A DNA stretch of 64,000 nucleotides from Manduca sexta. Its lineage: Eukaryota; Arthropoda; Insecta; Lepidoptera; Sphingidae. The position numbers were made by a program, and so were the translations under genes. The stretch's first letter is position 1, and each line of letters starts with the position of its first letter. The notes beneath the pieces are model-generated. The model worked only from the letters and a program-made list of their open reading frames with translations, was not told the origin of the DNA and made no database searches. The stretch spans positions 8,002,920-8,066,919 of the forward strand of contig NC_051129.1 in the NCBI RefSeq assembly GCF_014839805.1, in the 5' to 3' direction. Shown here in pieces: positions 1-11,100 of this stretch.

Positions 1-254
1 TGTTTTATCGCCTAAACGTCTCCAGAGTTTTCAACAGGTCCTTTTGTAATTAAGTGCAAGCACAGCCGCAATAGCGTAAATGTGTTTAGACGCCCTTCAT
101 TGTACAACATTTATCTTGAGCGGCAAATTTTCTCAGTTAATATTTCACTAGAATCAAATTACGAAACTCGTAACACTATGCCGGGGAACATATTGTGAGA
201 CGGATGGGAGGGCCCGATGTTATGTGATATACGCGCGGAAACGTCTTATGGACT

Positions 255-473
255 ATGGGAACATTTCCAAGAGTTATTTCTTTCCTAATGTCTGGGATCA
301 TGGCCGTGATCGCAATAATTTCGTGGCAGTTTAAAGGGTACTGGATTATTTACGAGTTTCTTTGGTTAACGTTCTTATTTATTCATGGCGTTAGTACTTA
401 TGTAGATATATCGAGTTATAGCCTGATACTGAAGATAGACCATAAACTGACAAAAAGGACAGAAGCGGAGTAA
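255..473 (+). CDS. possible small membrane protein or terminal exon
   Basis: A 72-codon frame has two hydrophobic segments (VISFLMSGIMAVIAIISW and YWIIYEFLWLTFLFIHGV) and a charged tail KIDHKLTKRTEAE before TAA. A weak acceptor-like TTCCAAG lies just inside the frame, so it could be the last exon of a gene that begins outside the window. No family recognised. Confidence 0.35.
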   Translation: MGTFPRVISFLMSGIMAVIAIISWQFKGYWIIYEFLWLTFLFIHGVSTYVDISSYSLILKIDHKLTKRTEAE

Positions 474-1671
474 CACTAAAGACGTTTTACTGTCTAGAAT
501 TGATTAATATGGTCTTTTTTTGGACAAGAAATATTTTTTGGGAAATATTTACGCGTTGATAATGATGATGGCTATGAACCACACCTATGACCACAAATCG
601 GCGCCGCAATATTTATTTACTTACTAATATATAAAAAATATCGTTAAGATATATTTTTTTATTGTATATTGGGAGAGGCCCATGATCAGCAATGTACAAT
701 CAATAATTCGTGATAATGTATGGATATAAAACTTGAGACGATTACGTCAGAAACAAGGTTATAGAATACATCGTACCCACGCACAGAAAATAAAAGACAG
801 TCGTCACAAAAAACAATTTATAACTAAAAAGCCTAATAAAACGTCTTATCAACTTTAAAACGCATAAGCTGTTTATACCAAAAGATAAAGAAAATTTGAA
901 ACAACGACATTCTGTTTCTGTACATAATTTATTTCGCTTTTATCTCCGAATTTATTTCCACGCTCTTAGGCCGTTAAATTAAAATAAGTTACTTCAGAGA
1001 AGGATTAAAGAAAATTTAGGTCACTTTTTACGGCTAGGTACTTCAGTGCCATAAGGCGGGTACATAAATCTACTGCAGTTTCATAACTCAATTTCTTTAG
1101 TTTCAGCTGTGAGACAATAAAACGTGTTTTACTGAGGGATTTATTTTGTGTTTCGCTGTAAACTTGTTAAGGAAGTTTTAATTTAATTGCTTTATAACTT
1201 GTGCTAGGTAAAATCAGCGCGGCATCTGCTAAGTTAAACGAGCCGTTAAATTACAACCTGAATCGTAGGCATTTTTAAAAGGATTACAGAAGTCAGATAT
1301 TATAAATTTTTAATTAGTATCAATTTAATTCAAGTGGAAATACTTCACAGCGCTTAGTGCGTGGGTAAAACAATGTTAGACGATGTACCGTACACTACAT
1401 CTTTTGCATTTTTATTACCTAATTATAGGTCTGACATCATTGATAGATATAAAATCTAAGGTTTTAGAAGTGCCTGAGTTCGTCTAGGTAAGTTATTATT
1501 TAAGTCATTATTAATCCAAATGCGATACTTTACTGTTCAGTAAATCACGTCAAGGTCTATGTAAATCTGACTTAAAAAGTAAGATCCAATTATTTCTGAT
1601 ACAGAAAAGGTATGTGTGAATCAATACAATTTTTCATACATACAAATGTTGTTTGAAAGTTTTTTTTCATA
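474..1671. other. no gene seen
   Basis: AT-rich sequence with stops in all frames; no repeat recognised. Confidence 0.5.
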
Positions 1672-1910
1672 TGTGCACGGCAAAGCGATCCCACTGCACT
1701 TGCTAGTAAGTGGAGTGGGGTTCAATAGAATGTCGACTGAGGAGAGTTAATCACCCCTAGGCAGTCGACACAATTATGCCGGCCTGTTGGAATATACGCA
1801 GGCTCATCCCGGAGTGCGACATATTTACTTGGGCCACTATGGTGTGTTTTAACACATTGCGTAGGTACGGTGGTCGCTATCCGGGCTATATACAATATAT
1901 CTTACCACCA
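1672..1910 (+). repeat. repeat of the TGGTGGTAGGATATA family
   Basis: It is the reverse orientation of 29003-29235 and 53185-53423: CACTTGCTAGTAAGTGGAGT at one end, GGCCACTATGG and ATCTTACCACCA at the other. About 240 bp, diverged. No coding. Confidence 0.65.
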
Positions 1911-2104
1911 CTAATAGTATTTGGTATATTTTGGCATAACTCGGTCAGAATGCAAGCGCGATTACATACTACATTAATTGATACATAGAGTTATATAATT
2001 TAGTAGTGTTGCCGGTGCGTAGTCGGGAGCCTTCCTATCATTTAAGAAATTCGCTCGTATCTACACCTAGTAGTATAAAATCAAATGTCATACTTCATTT
2101 CTTT

Positions 2105-2335
2105 TTAAATCTATACTAATATATAAAGCTGAAGAGGTTGTTTGTTTTTTTAAACGTACTTATCTCAGAAACTACTAAAACAATTTTACTTTACTAGGAA
2201 TCTACTTTATTCCTGTCTGAATGCTATAGGCTACTTTTTATTCAAGGAATGTATATAATGGGACTTTTTTCTCGGAAAAACTTTACCACGCGCGCAGAAC
2301 AGCGAGCAAAAGCTAGTTTGTTATAAGATCTTATG
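2105..2335 (+). repeat. LINE-like interspersed repeat fragment
   Basis: GCTGAAGAGGTTGTTTGTTT, CTCAGAAACTACTAAAAC, ATAGGCTAC and CAGCGAGCAAAAGCTAG follow a common lepidopteran repeat. It is non-coding. Confidence 0.55.
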
Positions 2336-3602
2336 GTTTATTAAACAATAACTTTGAATAATCCAAAATAACGCTCAGAACATTCTCGTTATACATAAAA
2401 GTATAAAACCCGAACAAAATCTAAATGATGCCCACATATTTTAATATTATATACCTCTAAAATATCTTTTTTATATCCAAAGCCTTAGAGAATGTGGGAT
2501 ATTTTTATGATCACCTGCAATTTTCATAAGGAAACTGTACACAATAGATTCCTAACATGCAATTTATACCTCGCATATGGTGTTTCTGTGTATTGATAAT
2601 GTATATATTTGTTTGGGTGTAGAAAAACGTTAGCCTTCTACGAATATAGGCCTAATATATCTTGATATAAGATTCAAGTTACAGTACTCTTTGGTGGGAC
2701 ATAGGGTAGTTTTAGATTGGTGCAAAAATTCCGAAGGGTTGCTTGACAATAGCGAAGGCGTGTATTGAATGTCGAATTTTCTGTAACATAAGCTGCATGG
2801 AAGTGGCTAAAAAGACGTAACTCGGCTGCAGTCTTTTTACGGCTTTGATAATATCGGCTCAGGGTGACTCAATTATTTTTACAGCAAAAATAAATGTTAT
2901 ACAAGTTTTTTTAAGGTATCATAAAAAAATATGAAATGTTGAAAAAAAAAATTATAAAAGTGAATAAGTGCAACATAAATTAAATAAAATTGTAAGGAAT
3001 AATAAACTATATTAGTTAAATTATAACATAAGCTTTAAATAGTCAGATATATTTTGCAGTAGAAATATGTTCAAGTTTTACTGTGCCCATGACGTACGCG
3101 TGTTTTTGATCATCATAGCTATCTAGGTACTAATAAATTATAATCATTACTATCACAATGAATAAAAAGGCATCTCAACCAAAATCACCATTAAAACCAA
3201 TAACCAATAATAGTAAAGAGCCATAAAAATATATTTATTTCCAACTAATTTATATTCCAAATAATTTAAAATGTTCTATGCGTAATGCTGTACGTCTCAA
3301 GTTTTGCATACCAAGCGAATCGCGGGTCACCTGAATTATTTAAATAAAATAGGATTATGATCTAAGCATATAAATTAGTTTATACATCTTAGAACGTAAC
3401 TTATTAATTCTGAGAGGAATATTCACGAGGTTTCAAGCTATTACGTTATACAGCGATACATTGGTTTCACGTGGAGGCCCGATAGAAATTAACAACTGTT
3501 CTGCATAATTACAAATAGACTACACTTTATATACAACTGTGTACGAATATTTTACCAGTTGGCCAGCGTTATGATACCTATAAAAGATATAACTTATAAA
3601 TA
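2336..3602. other. no gene seen
   Basis: Very AT-rich with A/T runs (for example 2941-2960); no open frame, splice pattern or known repeat. Confidence 0.5.
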
Positions 3603-3916
3603 ATATCAGCCATGTATTTTATTTTACCCCAATGCTGGGCCCAGGCCTACTCTAATAACGAGAGGGATTAAGACTTAGTCCACTACGCCGGCCTAGTGCA
3701 GTTTGGTACACCTCACACAACATCAAAAATCCTATAAAGAACTTCTCAGGTATGTAGGTTTCCTCACGATGTTTTCCTTTACCGTTACAGCGAGCGTTAA
3801 TCACAAAGAATACACGCATAATTTTAAAAAAGTCATTGGTGTTTGCCCTTGGGTTTTAGAACCTGCAGTCATTCGTCTCGGCACTCCGTCCCAAAACCAA
3901 CCAAGCTATCGCCGCT
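3603..3916 (-). mobile_element. tRNA-derived SINE (B family)
   Basis: It has the same order as 48497-48783: AGCGGCGATAGC head, CATCGTGAGGAAACC core, CCCAGCATTGGGG tail. It is diverged, with a long spacer between head and core. Confidence 0.72.
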
Positions 3917-3972
3917 ACCTTAATATAACCAACCATAACTTAATAATTATTAATTAATTATAACATTACACC

Positions 3973-4223
3973 GCCTCGGTGGCGTAGTTGTATTGCATGC
4001 CCGGTACAATGGCGCTCTGAGGTCCTGGGTTCGAATCCCGGGTCGGAAAAAGTGATATTTGGGTTTTTTCTGCTCAGTATCAGCCCAGAGTATGGAATTT
4101 GTGACCGATATGGCGATAGGCTCACCCCCTATCACATCATGGGACGGAACATACTTGGCAAAAAGTGGGTGCCCTGGTTGCGCCTCGCCTTCGGGGATAA
4201 ATGCGTGATGTTATGTATGTATG
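3973..4223 (+). mobile_element. tRNA-derived SINE (A family) with 12-bp target duplication
   Basis: The tRNA-like head (TGGCGTAGTTGTATTGC as A box, GGTTCGAATCCCGGG as B box) is followed by the body ATATGGCGATAGGCTC and GCCTTCGGGGATAAATGCGT and an ATGT-repeat tail. It is flanked by TAACATTACACC on both sides (3961-3972 and 4224-4235), so this is a complete retroposed copy. The head is not a functional tRNA gene. Confidence 0.88.
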
Positions 4224-4478
4224 TAACATTACACCCCGCATGCCAAACTTAAACATGAAGGTGTCATGAGAAACCTTTTGTATGATGTTGCAACTGTAAG
4301 AGCCAAAGAGGGTTTTCACCATAGTGGCGCTGAGTGAGAAGACAGTGAGTAAGGAGCGTATTAATATCAATCTCACCTTTGAGTAGGGTTTCAAGTAGAC
4401 ATTTAATACATTAAACTTTTTAATACAATACATTAATACAAAACGCAAATGTATAGCGTTACGGGATCAGCCTATATT

Positions 4479-4745
4479 TCATCTCAGCCACAGGAAGTCC
4501 ACTGCTGAACATAGGCCTCCCCCAAGAATCTCCACGTCGACCTTGTGGAAGCGGCCTGCATCCAGCGACTTTCTGCGACCTTAGCCAGGTCGTCCATTTC
4601 TCTTGCCTGTACGCCTATATATATCCGGTTCCAATAGGACGACAAAATTGTGTCGATTGTCGAGGGGCAATCAACTCTCGTTAGTAGACATTTTACTATA
4701 ACCACTCCACTTACCATGAGGTGCAGTGGGGTCACTTTGCCATTG
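4479..4745. repeat. LINE 3'-tail fragment joined to a TGGTGGTAGGATATA-family fragment
   Basis: 4479-4600 has GTCCACTGCTGAACATAGG and GCGGCCTGCATCCAGCG (LINE tail). 4604-4745 has ATATCCGGTTCCAATAGG and AGGTGCAGTGGGGTCACTTT (the other family). The two abut, probably one inserted into the other. Confidence 0.6.
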
Positions 4746-5399
4746 TCGTAGAGATTTACTAGCTTAAAGTTGATTCTCTATAACGTTAGTGCCATTATTT
4801 TTCAAGGTATTCTTTCTGCAAATGCTCTGAAATGTTACTTTTACGAGATTTTTACGACAGATACATAATTTAAATGCATTCTATAATAGTATGTGGAAAT
4901 AAACAGAGGTCTACACTGTAATGTTCAAATGTAACTCCAGATGCTAGTTTATGACATACACAAATGGATTAAAGAATATAAAACTTTACGTATACATTTT
5001 CATATATACAGATAGTCTAGTTATTTGTTGTCAGCCATATTGTTAGGACCCACTTTTGCTTTTTTACCGGTTTTTTTTTCACGGTAATATATGAACACAG
5101 AAATTGTTGAGCTCTCATATTACCTACGAGCGACCCGCCCCGGCTTCGCACGGGTGCAATACTGCCTATTTAATGGATGTTATTATTATACATATAAACC
5201 TTCCTCTCGAATCACTCTATCTATTAAAAAAAACCGCATCAAAATCCGTTGCGTAGTTTTAAAGATTTAAGCACACATAGGGACAGAGAAAGCGACTTTG
5301 TTTTATACTATGTAGTGATATATAGATTACAGCATAAAAAACATCCATTTGGAGTAGATTTTACACATAATATACGTATGGTTTTAATTATAAATACGG
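4746..5399. other. no gene; one LINE-like scrap
   Basis: Only CGACCCGCCCCGGCTTCGCA (5128-5147) resembles a LINE-like repeat end; the rest is unassigned. Confidence 0.45.
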
Positions 5400-5625
5400 A
5401 TTGCGTCGTTGGCGTAGTCGTATTACGTACGTGGTATAATTTCTCCTCAAAGGTTTCGGGTTCAAATCCCGGGTCGTGTAAAATGATCAGCTCGGAGTCC
5501 GGAATTGTGCAGGATATAGCGATAAACACGCGCCTTATCATATCAAGGGGCGGAAAGCATGGGCAACGGTATGTTTACTAGTTGCGTCTCTAACTACCCC
5601 TTTGGTGATTAAAGGCGTGAGTGTA
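5400..5625 (+). mobile_element. SINE (A family), diverged subfamily
   Basis: It has the head TTGGCGTAGTCGTATTACG, B box GGGTTCAAATCCCGGG, and a body with GTTGCGTCTCTAACTACCCC, which differs from the 3973 copy and matches 44215-44310. Confidence 0.7.
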
Positions 5626-6337
5626 TTTTTTTATTTTTATAGTCTGTCACTATTACTTATGCTTGAGCGTTACAAATATAATGAGGACTTAAGCACTAAT
5701 TTTTTGTATAACTTTTTTTATCATCTAGATAATAAATATTCTTGGGCAATGGAATATAAAACGCAATTATTTTCAATTTATTTCTTTTATGTCTTTTTAA
5801 AATTTTAACGAACTTACGGTTAATTTAAACAAAGATAATTATAAATGAAAATGTGTGTCTAATTGCAGTTGGTAGCCAAGTTCTAAGTAAACGAATTGCC
5901 TCCTCATAAATTTCGTAAAAAAGGTTGGGGGAAGCGGCCATTTAAATAAATAATTAACATTGCAGCCTAACTTTCACTCGTAAAAGCCAAGTACATTTTT
6001 AAAGTGTTAACGAGCTGATTTTTTTTGGGATAGGCAAAGGAACGTTTTGCAGCCATACCTTTGCCGAAATGGTCTTTTAGTAATTTCATTAATTTAAAAG
6101 GTAAACAAAAAAAATCTATCTCTTTAATTTTATAACCAACGAGTCCATAGTCATTGTATAGATATGCAAAAAATGAAATTGTAGAAATAAACTCAGTATA
6201 TAGGTATTTTTTAAAAGTGTCTAGTAATTAATTTATTATTATGTACATAGCTTTAATATAGATATCTTTTCTCGTAAATATAATGACTCTTAAAATACTT
6301 TATTATATCAGTACAGAAATCTACTACTGCCTCGATT
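5626..6337. other. no gene seen
   Basis: AT-rich; the 68-codon frame at 5602-5808 is low-complexity and not supported. Confidence 0.5.
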
Positions 6338-6606
6338 GCCTTGGTGGCGTAGTTTTACTGCATGCGCGGTACGACAGCGCTCTGCGGTCCTGGGTTCGAA
6401 TCCCGGATCGGGAAAAGTGATATTTGGGTTTTTCTGCTCAGAATCAGTCCGGAGTATAGAATTTGTGCCCGATATGGCGATAGGCTCGCCCCCAAAACAT
6501 CATGGGACGTAACACACTTGGCAAAAAGTGGGTGCCTTGGTTGCGCCTCTGCATATCCCTTCGGGGATTAATGCGTGATGTTGTGTGTGTGTGTGTGCGT
6601 GTGTAC
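6338..6606 (+). mobile_element. tRNA-derived SINE (A family), full length with TG-repeat tail
   Basis: It is very like the 3973 copy through the B box GGTTCGAATCCCGGA and GGGATTAATGCGTGATG, ending in a (GT)n run. Confidence 0.82.
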
Positions 6607-7394
6607 ATAAATCTAAATATCTACTATTACTAACGTATGAATGACATGTACATCGCAGAATACTGTTCGGCAGTCGACACGACATCGCAATTTATGTACG
6701 ACACATTTCAAACAGACTCAAACCACGCCATTTGTGCGTGTTGCTGGTAATTTAAAAAGTATTGGCGGTTGCTAAATAGCCTAGTATTGTAGTTCCATTT
6801 TGCAGTTGTCAAATATTTCGCAAGCATGCGTAATATTTTTTGTGTAATGATTTTATAATGAAAGTTTTATATATAACATAACTTTTTATATATTATTTTA
6901 ATAACGTTAACCGTACATACTCGTAGATTTGACTATGTGCAAAAGGTGTATAACATATGATATATTACTTTAATGGCATTAATCTTCCATAGATTGACGA
7001 AAAACACAACTTGTGTACTACGAATAATGAGTATGTCGTTCCCAACTCCCACATCAACAAGATAAAACTCATATTTGTGGAACACACAAACACTTGACGC
7101 GGAGTTAGAATCAACAATAATTTTCATAACTATTATGAATATTCTGCAGCTCATATAGAAAACAACTGTCTTTTTAAGTCATTCCATATAGCAATAATTA
7201 CTTTTGTTTCCCAGGCAAACTCCGCCATATGTGTTTTGATTACTCTATATTCACCCGAAGCGCAAGTCCTCTTCCAATTTATAATTTTATATTTCGTATC
7301 ACGTAAGCGTAGACAATAAGCGAGCGGACGCGTAACACGATTCTTGTTTTAGAAGCAACGGACGGGCTAATATAAAAATATTGTCTGCACCTGT
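6607..7394. other. no gene seen
   Basis: Unassigned sequence; a 73-codon minus frame at 6933-7154 has no supporting signal. Confidence 0.45.
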
Positions 7395-7565
7395 TTACCT
7401 TTCAATTAAGTTAATGTCAGTTTTACCGAGTTTACACATTGGCTGTAACATATCTAATTCAATTCTCACCTCGCCAGTTCCTATAATCCCTGCCCTGTTT
7501 AATATTCGACCCGTTGCGAGCCTAAATGGTAATGAGTTACCCAGTTTTAGCCAAATGAAGACTGT
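7395..7565 (-). CDS. unidentified open frame (57 codons, no Met)
   Basis: Between two stops the minus strand reads TVFIWLKLGNSLPF, then GRILNRAGIIGTGEVRIELD and ends KTDINLIER. Its GC content exceeds its flanks and its composition is protein-like. The opposite strand is also open, so coding is not proven. Possibly a fragment of a mobile-element protein. Confidence 0.25.
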   Translation of the reverse strand, partial: TVFIWLKLGNSLPFRLATGRILNRAGIIGTGEVRIELDMLQPMCKLGKTDINLIER

Positions 7566-8937
7566 TTATACCATCGTAACATTCTGGTTATCCACTTAAT
7601 CCCCCACTACGGCTATTGAAAACTCATTCAGTCTCACCGTAGACGTTAACGGCGCTATCAATTTATTGATGTTCGGAGTGAATTAACGACTGGCGCCCCT
7701 GAGGGAAAAACAAATTTAGCTATAAGGAAAAGTTTAGAAAAAGACGGATGTTTTCTATGCACGATATTGTTCTACGAAAATATTTTCTGTTGTAAAATAT
7801 AAATTACATTTATAGTGACAATTTTAGAACAAAAATAATTTACGCTAAAACTTCGGTAACATAAATAACGATTTGTATTTCGCCATAAAGCGTAAAATAT
7901 ATCAGTTGTTTACAGATTTTGCCGGTAAAGGATTTTAATGAATTTTTGAAACTGACTCGCGCCGTAGCGCGGCGACAACTTTAATTAAAACCCCCAGCAG
8001 CGTGAAAACGACGATTTCAAAATAACTAGAGGAAAAAACGTGGAATGATTCCGTTTAGTTTTGTTTTGTTTGGGGATTTCTAACAGCTGCGCGCGGTTCT
8101 TCTGTACGGCCCGTATTTTAATCTGTCTGGTTTTGAATATGAAACTGTGGATATGAAATGTTCTACAAGGATTTAGTATTTTCATTGTCTTGCATATAAA
8201 TAATAATATTTTGTACACTGAATTTTTATTAATCCGGAATAAATCCTTAATACATTTTTTAAATAAACGAGAAATACATATATTTTAACACATATCTTCT
8301 ATCTTCAGAATATAATAAAAATTAGAGCAAACAATAGGTTCGAAACTACAAGTACCACGTTGTTATTACTTTCTTTCGAACTCCAGTTCAAAATTCAAAT
8401 ACTTGAACTAGACTCCGCCATATAATCAATATCAAAGTAGGTTTTACATTTTGAACTATGCCTTCAAGCATAAATCATTCAACTCCGATATATCAAACAC
8501 AAACTGCCCCTAATTCCAAACCTTGTACTAATGCCACGAGGTAGGCATCTCCTTAAGAATTCTCTTTACCGTGGCAGACGTTAATGCACCTGCATTTAAG
8601 AGATCACCGCATGTACCGTACGGGATATAGCTTTATGCTCATCGTAATTAGTTTGGTTAATATCCGTGATTAACTAGCTCATTTTAGATGAGTCCTTTTT
8701 GCAATACCCTTGAGTTCAATTACAGACCTTTTAAATATTAATAGTAAGCCATGTGTAATAGGAAGGGTTAACTGATTTTAATATGATATTCTCCCTTTTG
8801 AATTAGTGAGGGCGTATACTAAAATATTAAGATTGATTTGAATGTAATGTGTATAGCTAAATATTTAACGTAAAAATATTGTATATTTAAACAATATATT
8901 ATTATAACATATTAGAAATAGAAAATTATAGCAATAA
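7566..8937. other. no gene seen
   Basis: Unassigned, moderately AT-rich; no repeat recognised. Confidence 0.45.
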
Positions 8938-9080
8938 TACATACCTAAGAATTCTCTTAAAGAATTTCGGAGGTATGTGAAGTCTGATTACTCGGCTCAG
9001 GCCAGCGTGTTTAACAAAAGCCTAAATCTTCTAGTTGTATTATAGGAGGCACGTGCCCAGCAGTGAGACAAACTAACATC
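8938..9080 (+). mobile_element. SINE (B family) fragment, plus orientation
   Basis: CCTAAGAATTCTCTTAAAG, TATGTGAAGTCTG, then GTGCCCAGCAGTGAGAC follow the B-family order after its core. The head is missing. Confidence 0.6.
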
Positions 9081-9194
9081 GCGCTTTTATACTCTAAAGA
9101 GTAGATAGAGGTACAACCAAGCCATCCACTGTTCGTCATGTACTTTTCTTACAATGTGTGATAGGTAGGTCTACGATCAATCAGACACAAGAGT

Positions 9195-9309
9195 CTTTTG
9201 GCTGGGCTCTCAATATCACTGAGTAGAAAAACCCAATATAATTTTACCCGAACCGGGAATCTTAAAGCGGTGTTGTACCGCGCACACAATATAACTACAC
9301 CACCGCAGC
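9195..9309 (-). mobile_element. SINE (A family) 5' fragment
   Basis: It contains the head half only: the complement of the GGTGGTGTAGTTATATTG A box and a degenerate B box, then GGGTTTTTCTACTCAGTG. Confidence 0.6.
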
Positions 9310-11002
9310 TTATATAAAATTATTAATATGAGAAGGTATATGACATTTTAAGCGCTGATATTTCAGTAAGAGTGTGTGGACGCTTAATTATATTCAATCA
9401 CCTTTAGCTACTTAAATTATGCATTTAATTTTAGATGACTATTTCCGCTCCAAGTGAGGCATTACCTTAGTATCGAAATGAAAGATAAAAATCTAAAGAA
9501 TTTATGAAAATATATCAGTCAAAAATAACAATTATAAATATTGGGTAGTATTTATATATAAATAGTAAGATATAACATTACATACAAATGTTAAAGCGTA
9601 TTAGACTAGTCTAGAAAGCCAGAACTATAGAAAACGTTCTTTAAAGTATCTATATATCGTATCATATAGCTATCATAGTATATACTATATAGCTATATAA
9701 GTTATTGGTTGTTTTGAGGAAGTATCTTTTTTTCTTTTATTTCTTCCATACAATTGTGATTGCCACGCACGCATTGCAAATTAGAAGAGGGAAAATGTAC
9801 ACATTGTAAGGATTATAACACACTTCCTAAAAACTCATTACACGCGAGACCGGGCCCTTCCCTACACCCTCATTAAGAAATCTTATCCATTACCATAACA
9901 GCTCATGTATAATGAAATATCCATTACAAAGGAACATACCATGAATACTAAACATTTTTATCTAGATTAAAAACTAGTCTCAAGTTTTTGCGTGAAACGG
10001 AAGTTGGCAAGTCACTTGAAAATGAAACGGAAATTGTTAAACGGAAACGACTTCGTTCGGAATATCTTTCAATCGTTGTTTTATTTTAATACTGACGGTA
10101 GTTTGGCACATAGTTATATTGGAATGGAAGACAAATTATTTTATCTACCTACTGTGTTTTAAATTTCCATGGTTGTTCCTATCTGTAGCAGTGTATTATA
10201 TTTCTCAATTGCAACTGAAAATAATAACAAATATAAGTAAGAATTGTTGAGCTGGGATATGTAGCTGCTACAATGTACAAAGTTACAGTTTGCTGTGTAT
10301 AAGTTTATGGGTAGTGGAAATTGTATTCATAAAACTTTTTAACCATTTATTTTGATCATTTAAGAAATCCTTTAAATTATTGATAGACTTTTAAGTGCAA
10401 ATGTGAAAATGTCGATTCCGATGTTGATGATTCGGGAACTGTTATATGTACAAAATGGCAGTGCTAATGAATAAATAAAGAAATTCGTACTTTTACAATA
10501 TTATTCGTATTGAGTTTACTAAATTATAATTGAAGATTTTCAGTATTATGAATACAACTGACTTCTGATCAGTCAGTTTTAACCTTCAAATAGGTTGGTT
10601 CTGACATACGACCCCTATCATGAAAGATACAATATATCGACCTCAATCATGTTGGTTGACGTTTCTTAGTAAAATTAACAATAAAATAATATGCTATATT
10701 GATATAAATCACTAGATTTATAGCGCTATATTAGGTTTCATACCAGTTATGAAGGTTTTATAACTGTCTATACTACTTCAGCAACATCAGTACGAATAAA
10801 TTCTTGAAAATGTACCCATCATTAGTCACAGCATGTTCACTGCAAAACATTCTGATTGTTGAATAATATATCCCAGAACTTGGATATATTTAACCTGTCA
10901 GGATTCACTGAAATGGCTCATAGATGTTTTGAAATAAACTGTTAAGATTAAATCTGTATAACATCGCATTAGTATCAACTGTTATGGTTTTTATAATATA
11001 TG
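9310..11002. other. no gene seen
   Basis: AT-rich with short palindromes at 9546-9568 and 9650-9702 (TATA-type hairpins). Confidence 0.5.
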
Positions 11003-11100
11003 TATAAATAAATAAATAAATAAATAAAAAAAAAAAAAATTCTTTCCTTTATCAGCCCATCCTTTGGCAAACATAGGCCTATCCCATTGTAATAAAGTAC
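11003..11100. repeat. (AAAT)n and A-run next to a LINE tail fragment
   Basis: AAATAAATAAATAAAT and an A13 run (11004-11039) precede ATCAGCCCATCCTTTGG and AAACATAGGCCTATCCCA, a diverged LINE tail. Confidence 0.5.

Noticed and set aside
3980..4045. tRNA gene with good A and B boxes
   Set aside because: It is the head of a SINE with target duplications and a repeat tail, repeated at 6338 and elsewhere; no cloverleaf was established.
4137..4735. Minus-strand frames of 103 and 83 codons
   Set aside because: They run through SINE and LINE-tail sequence with no protein signature.
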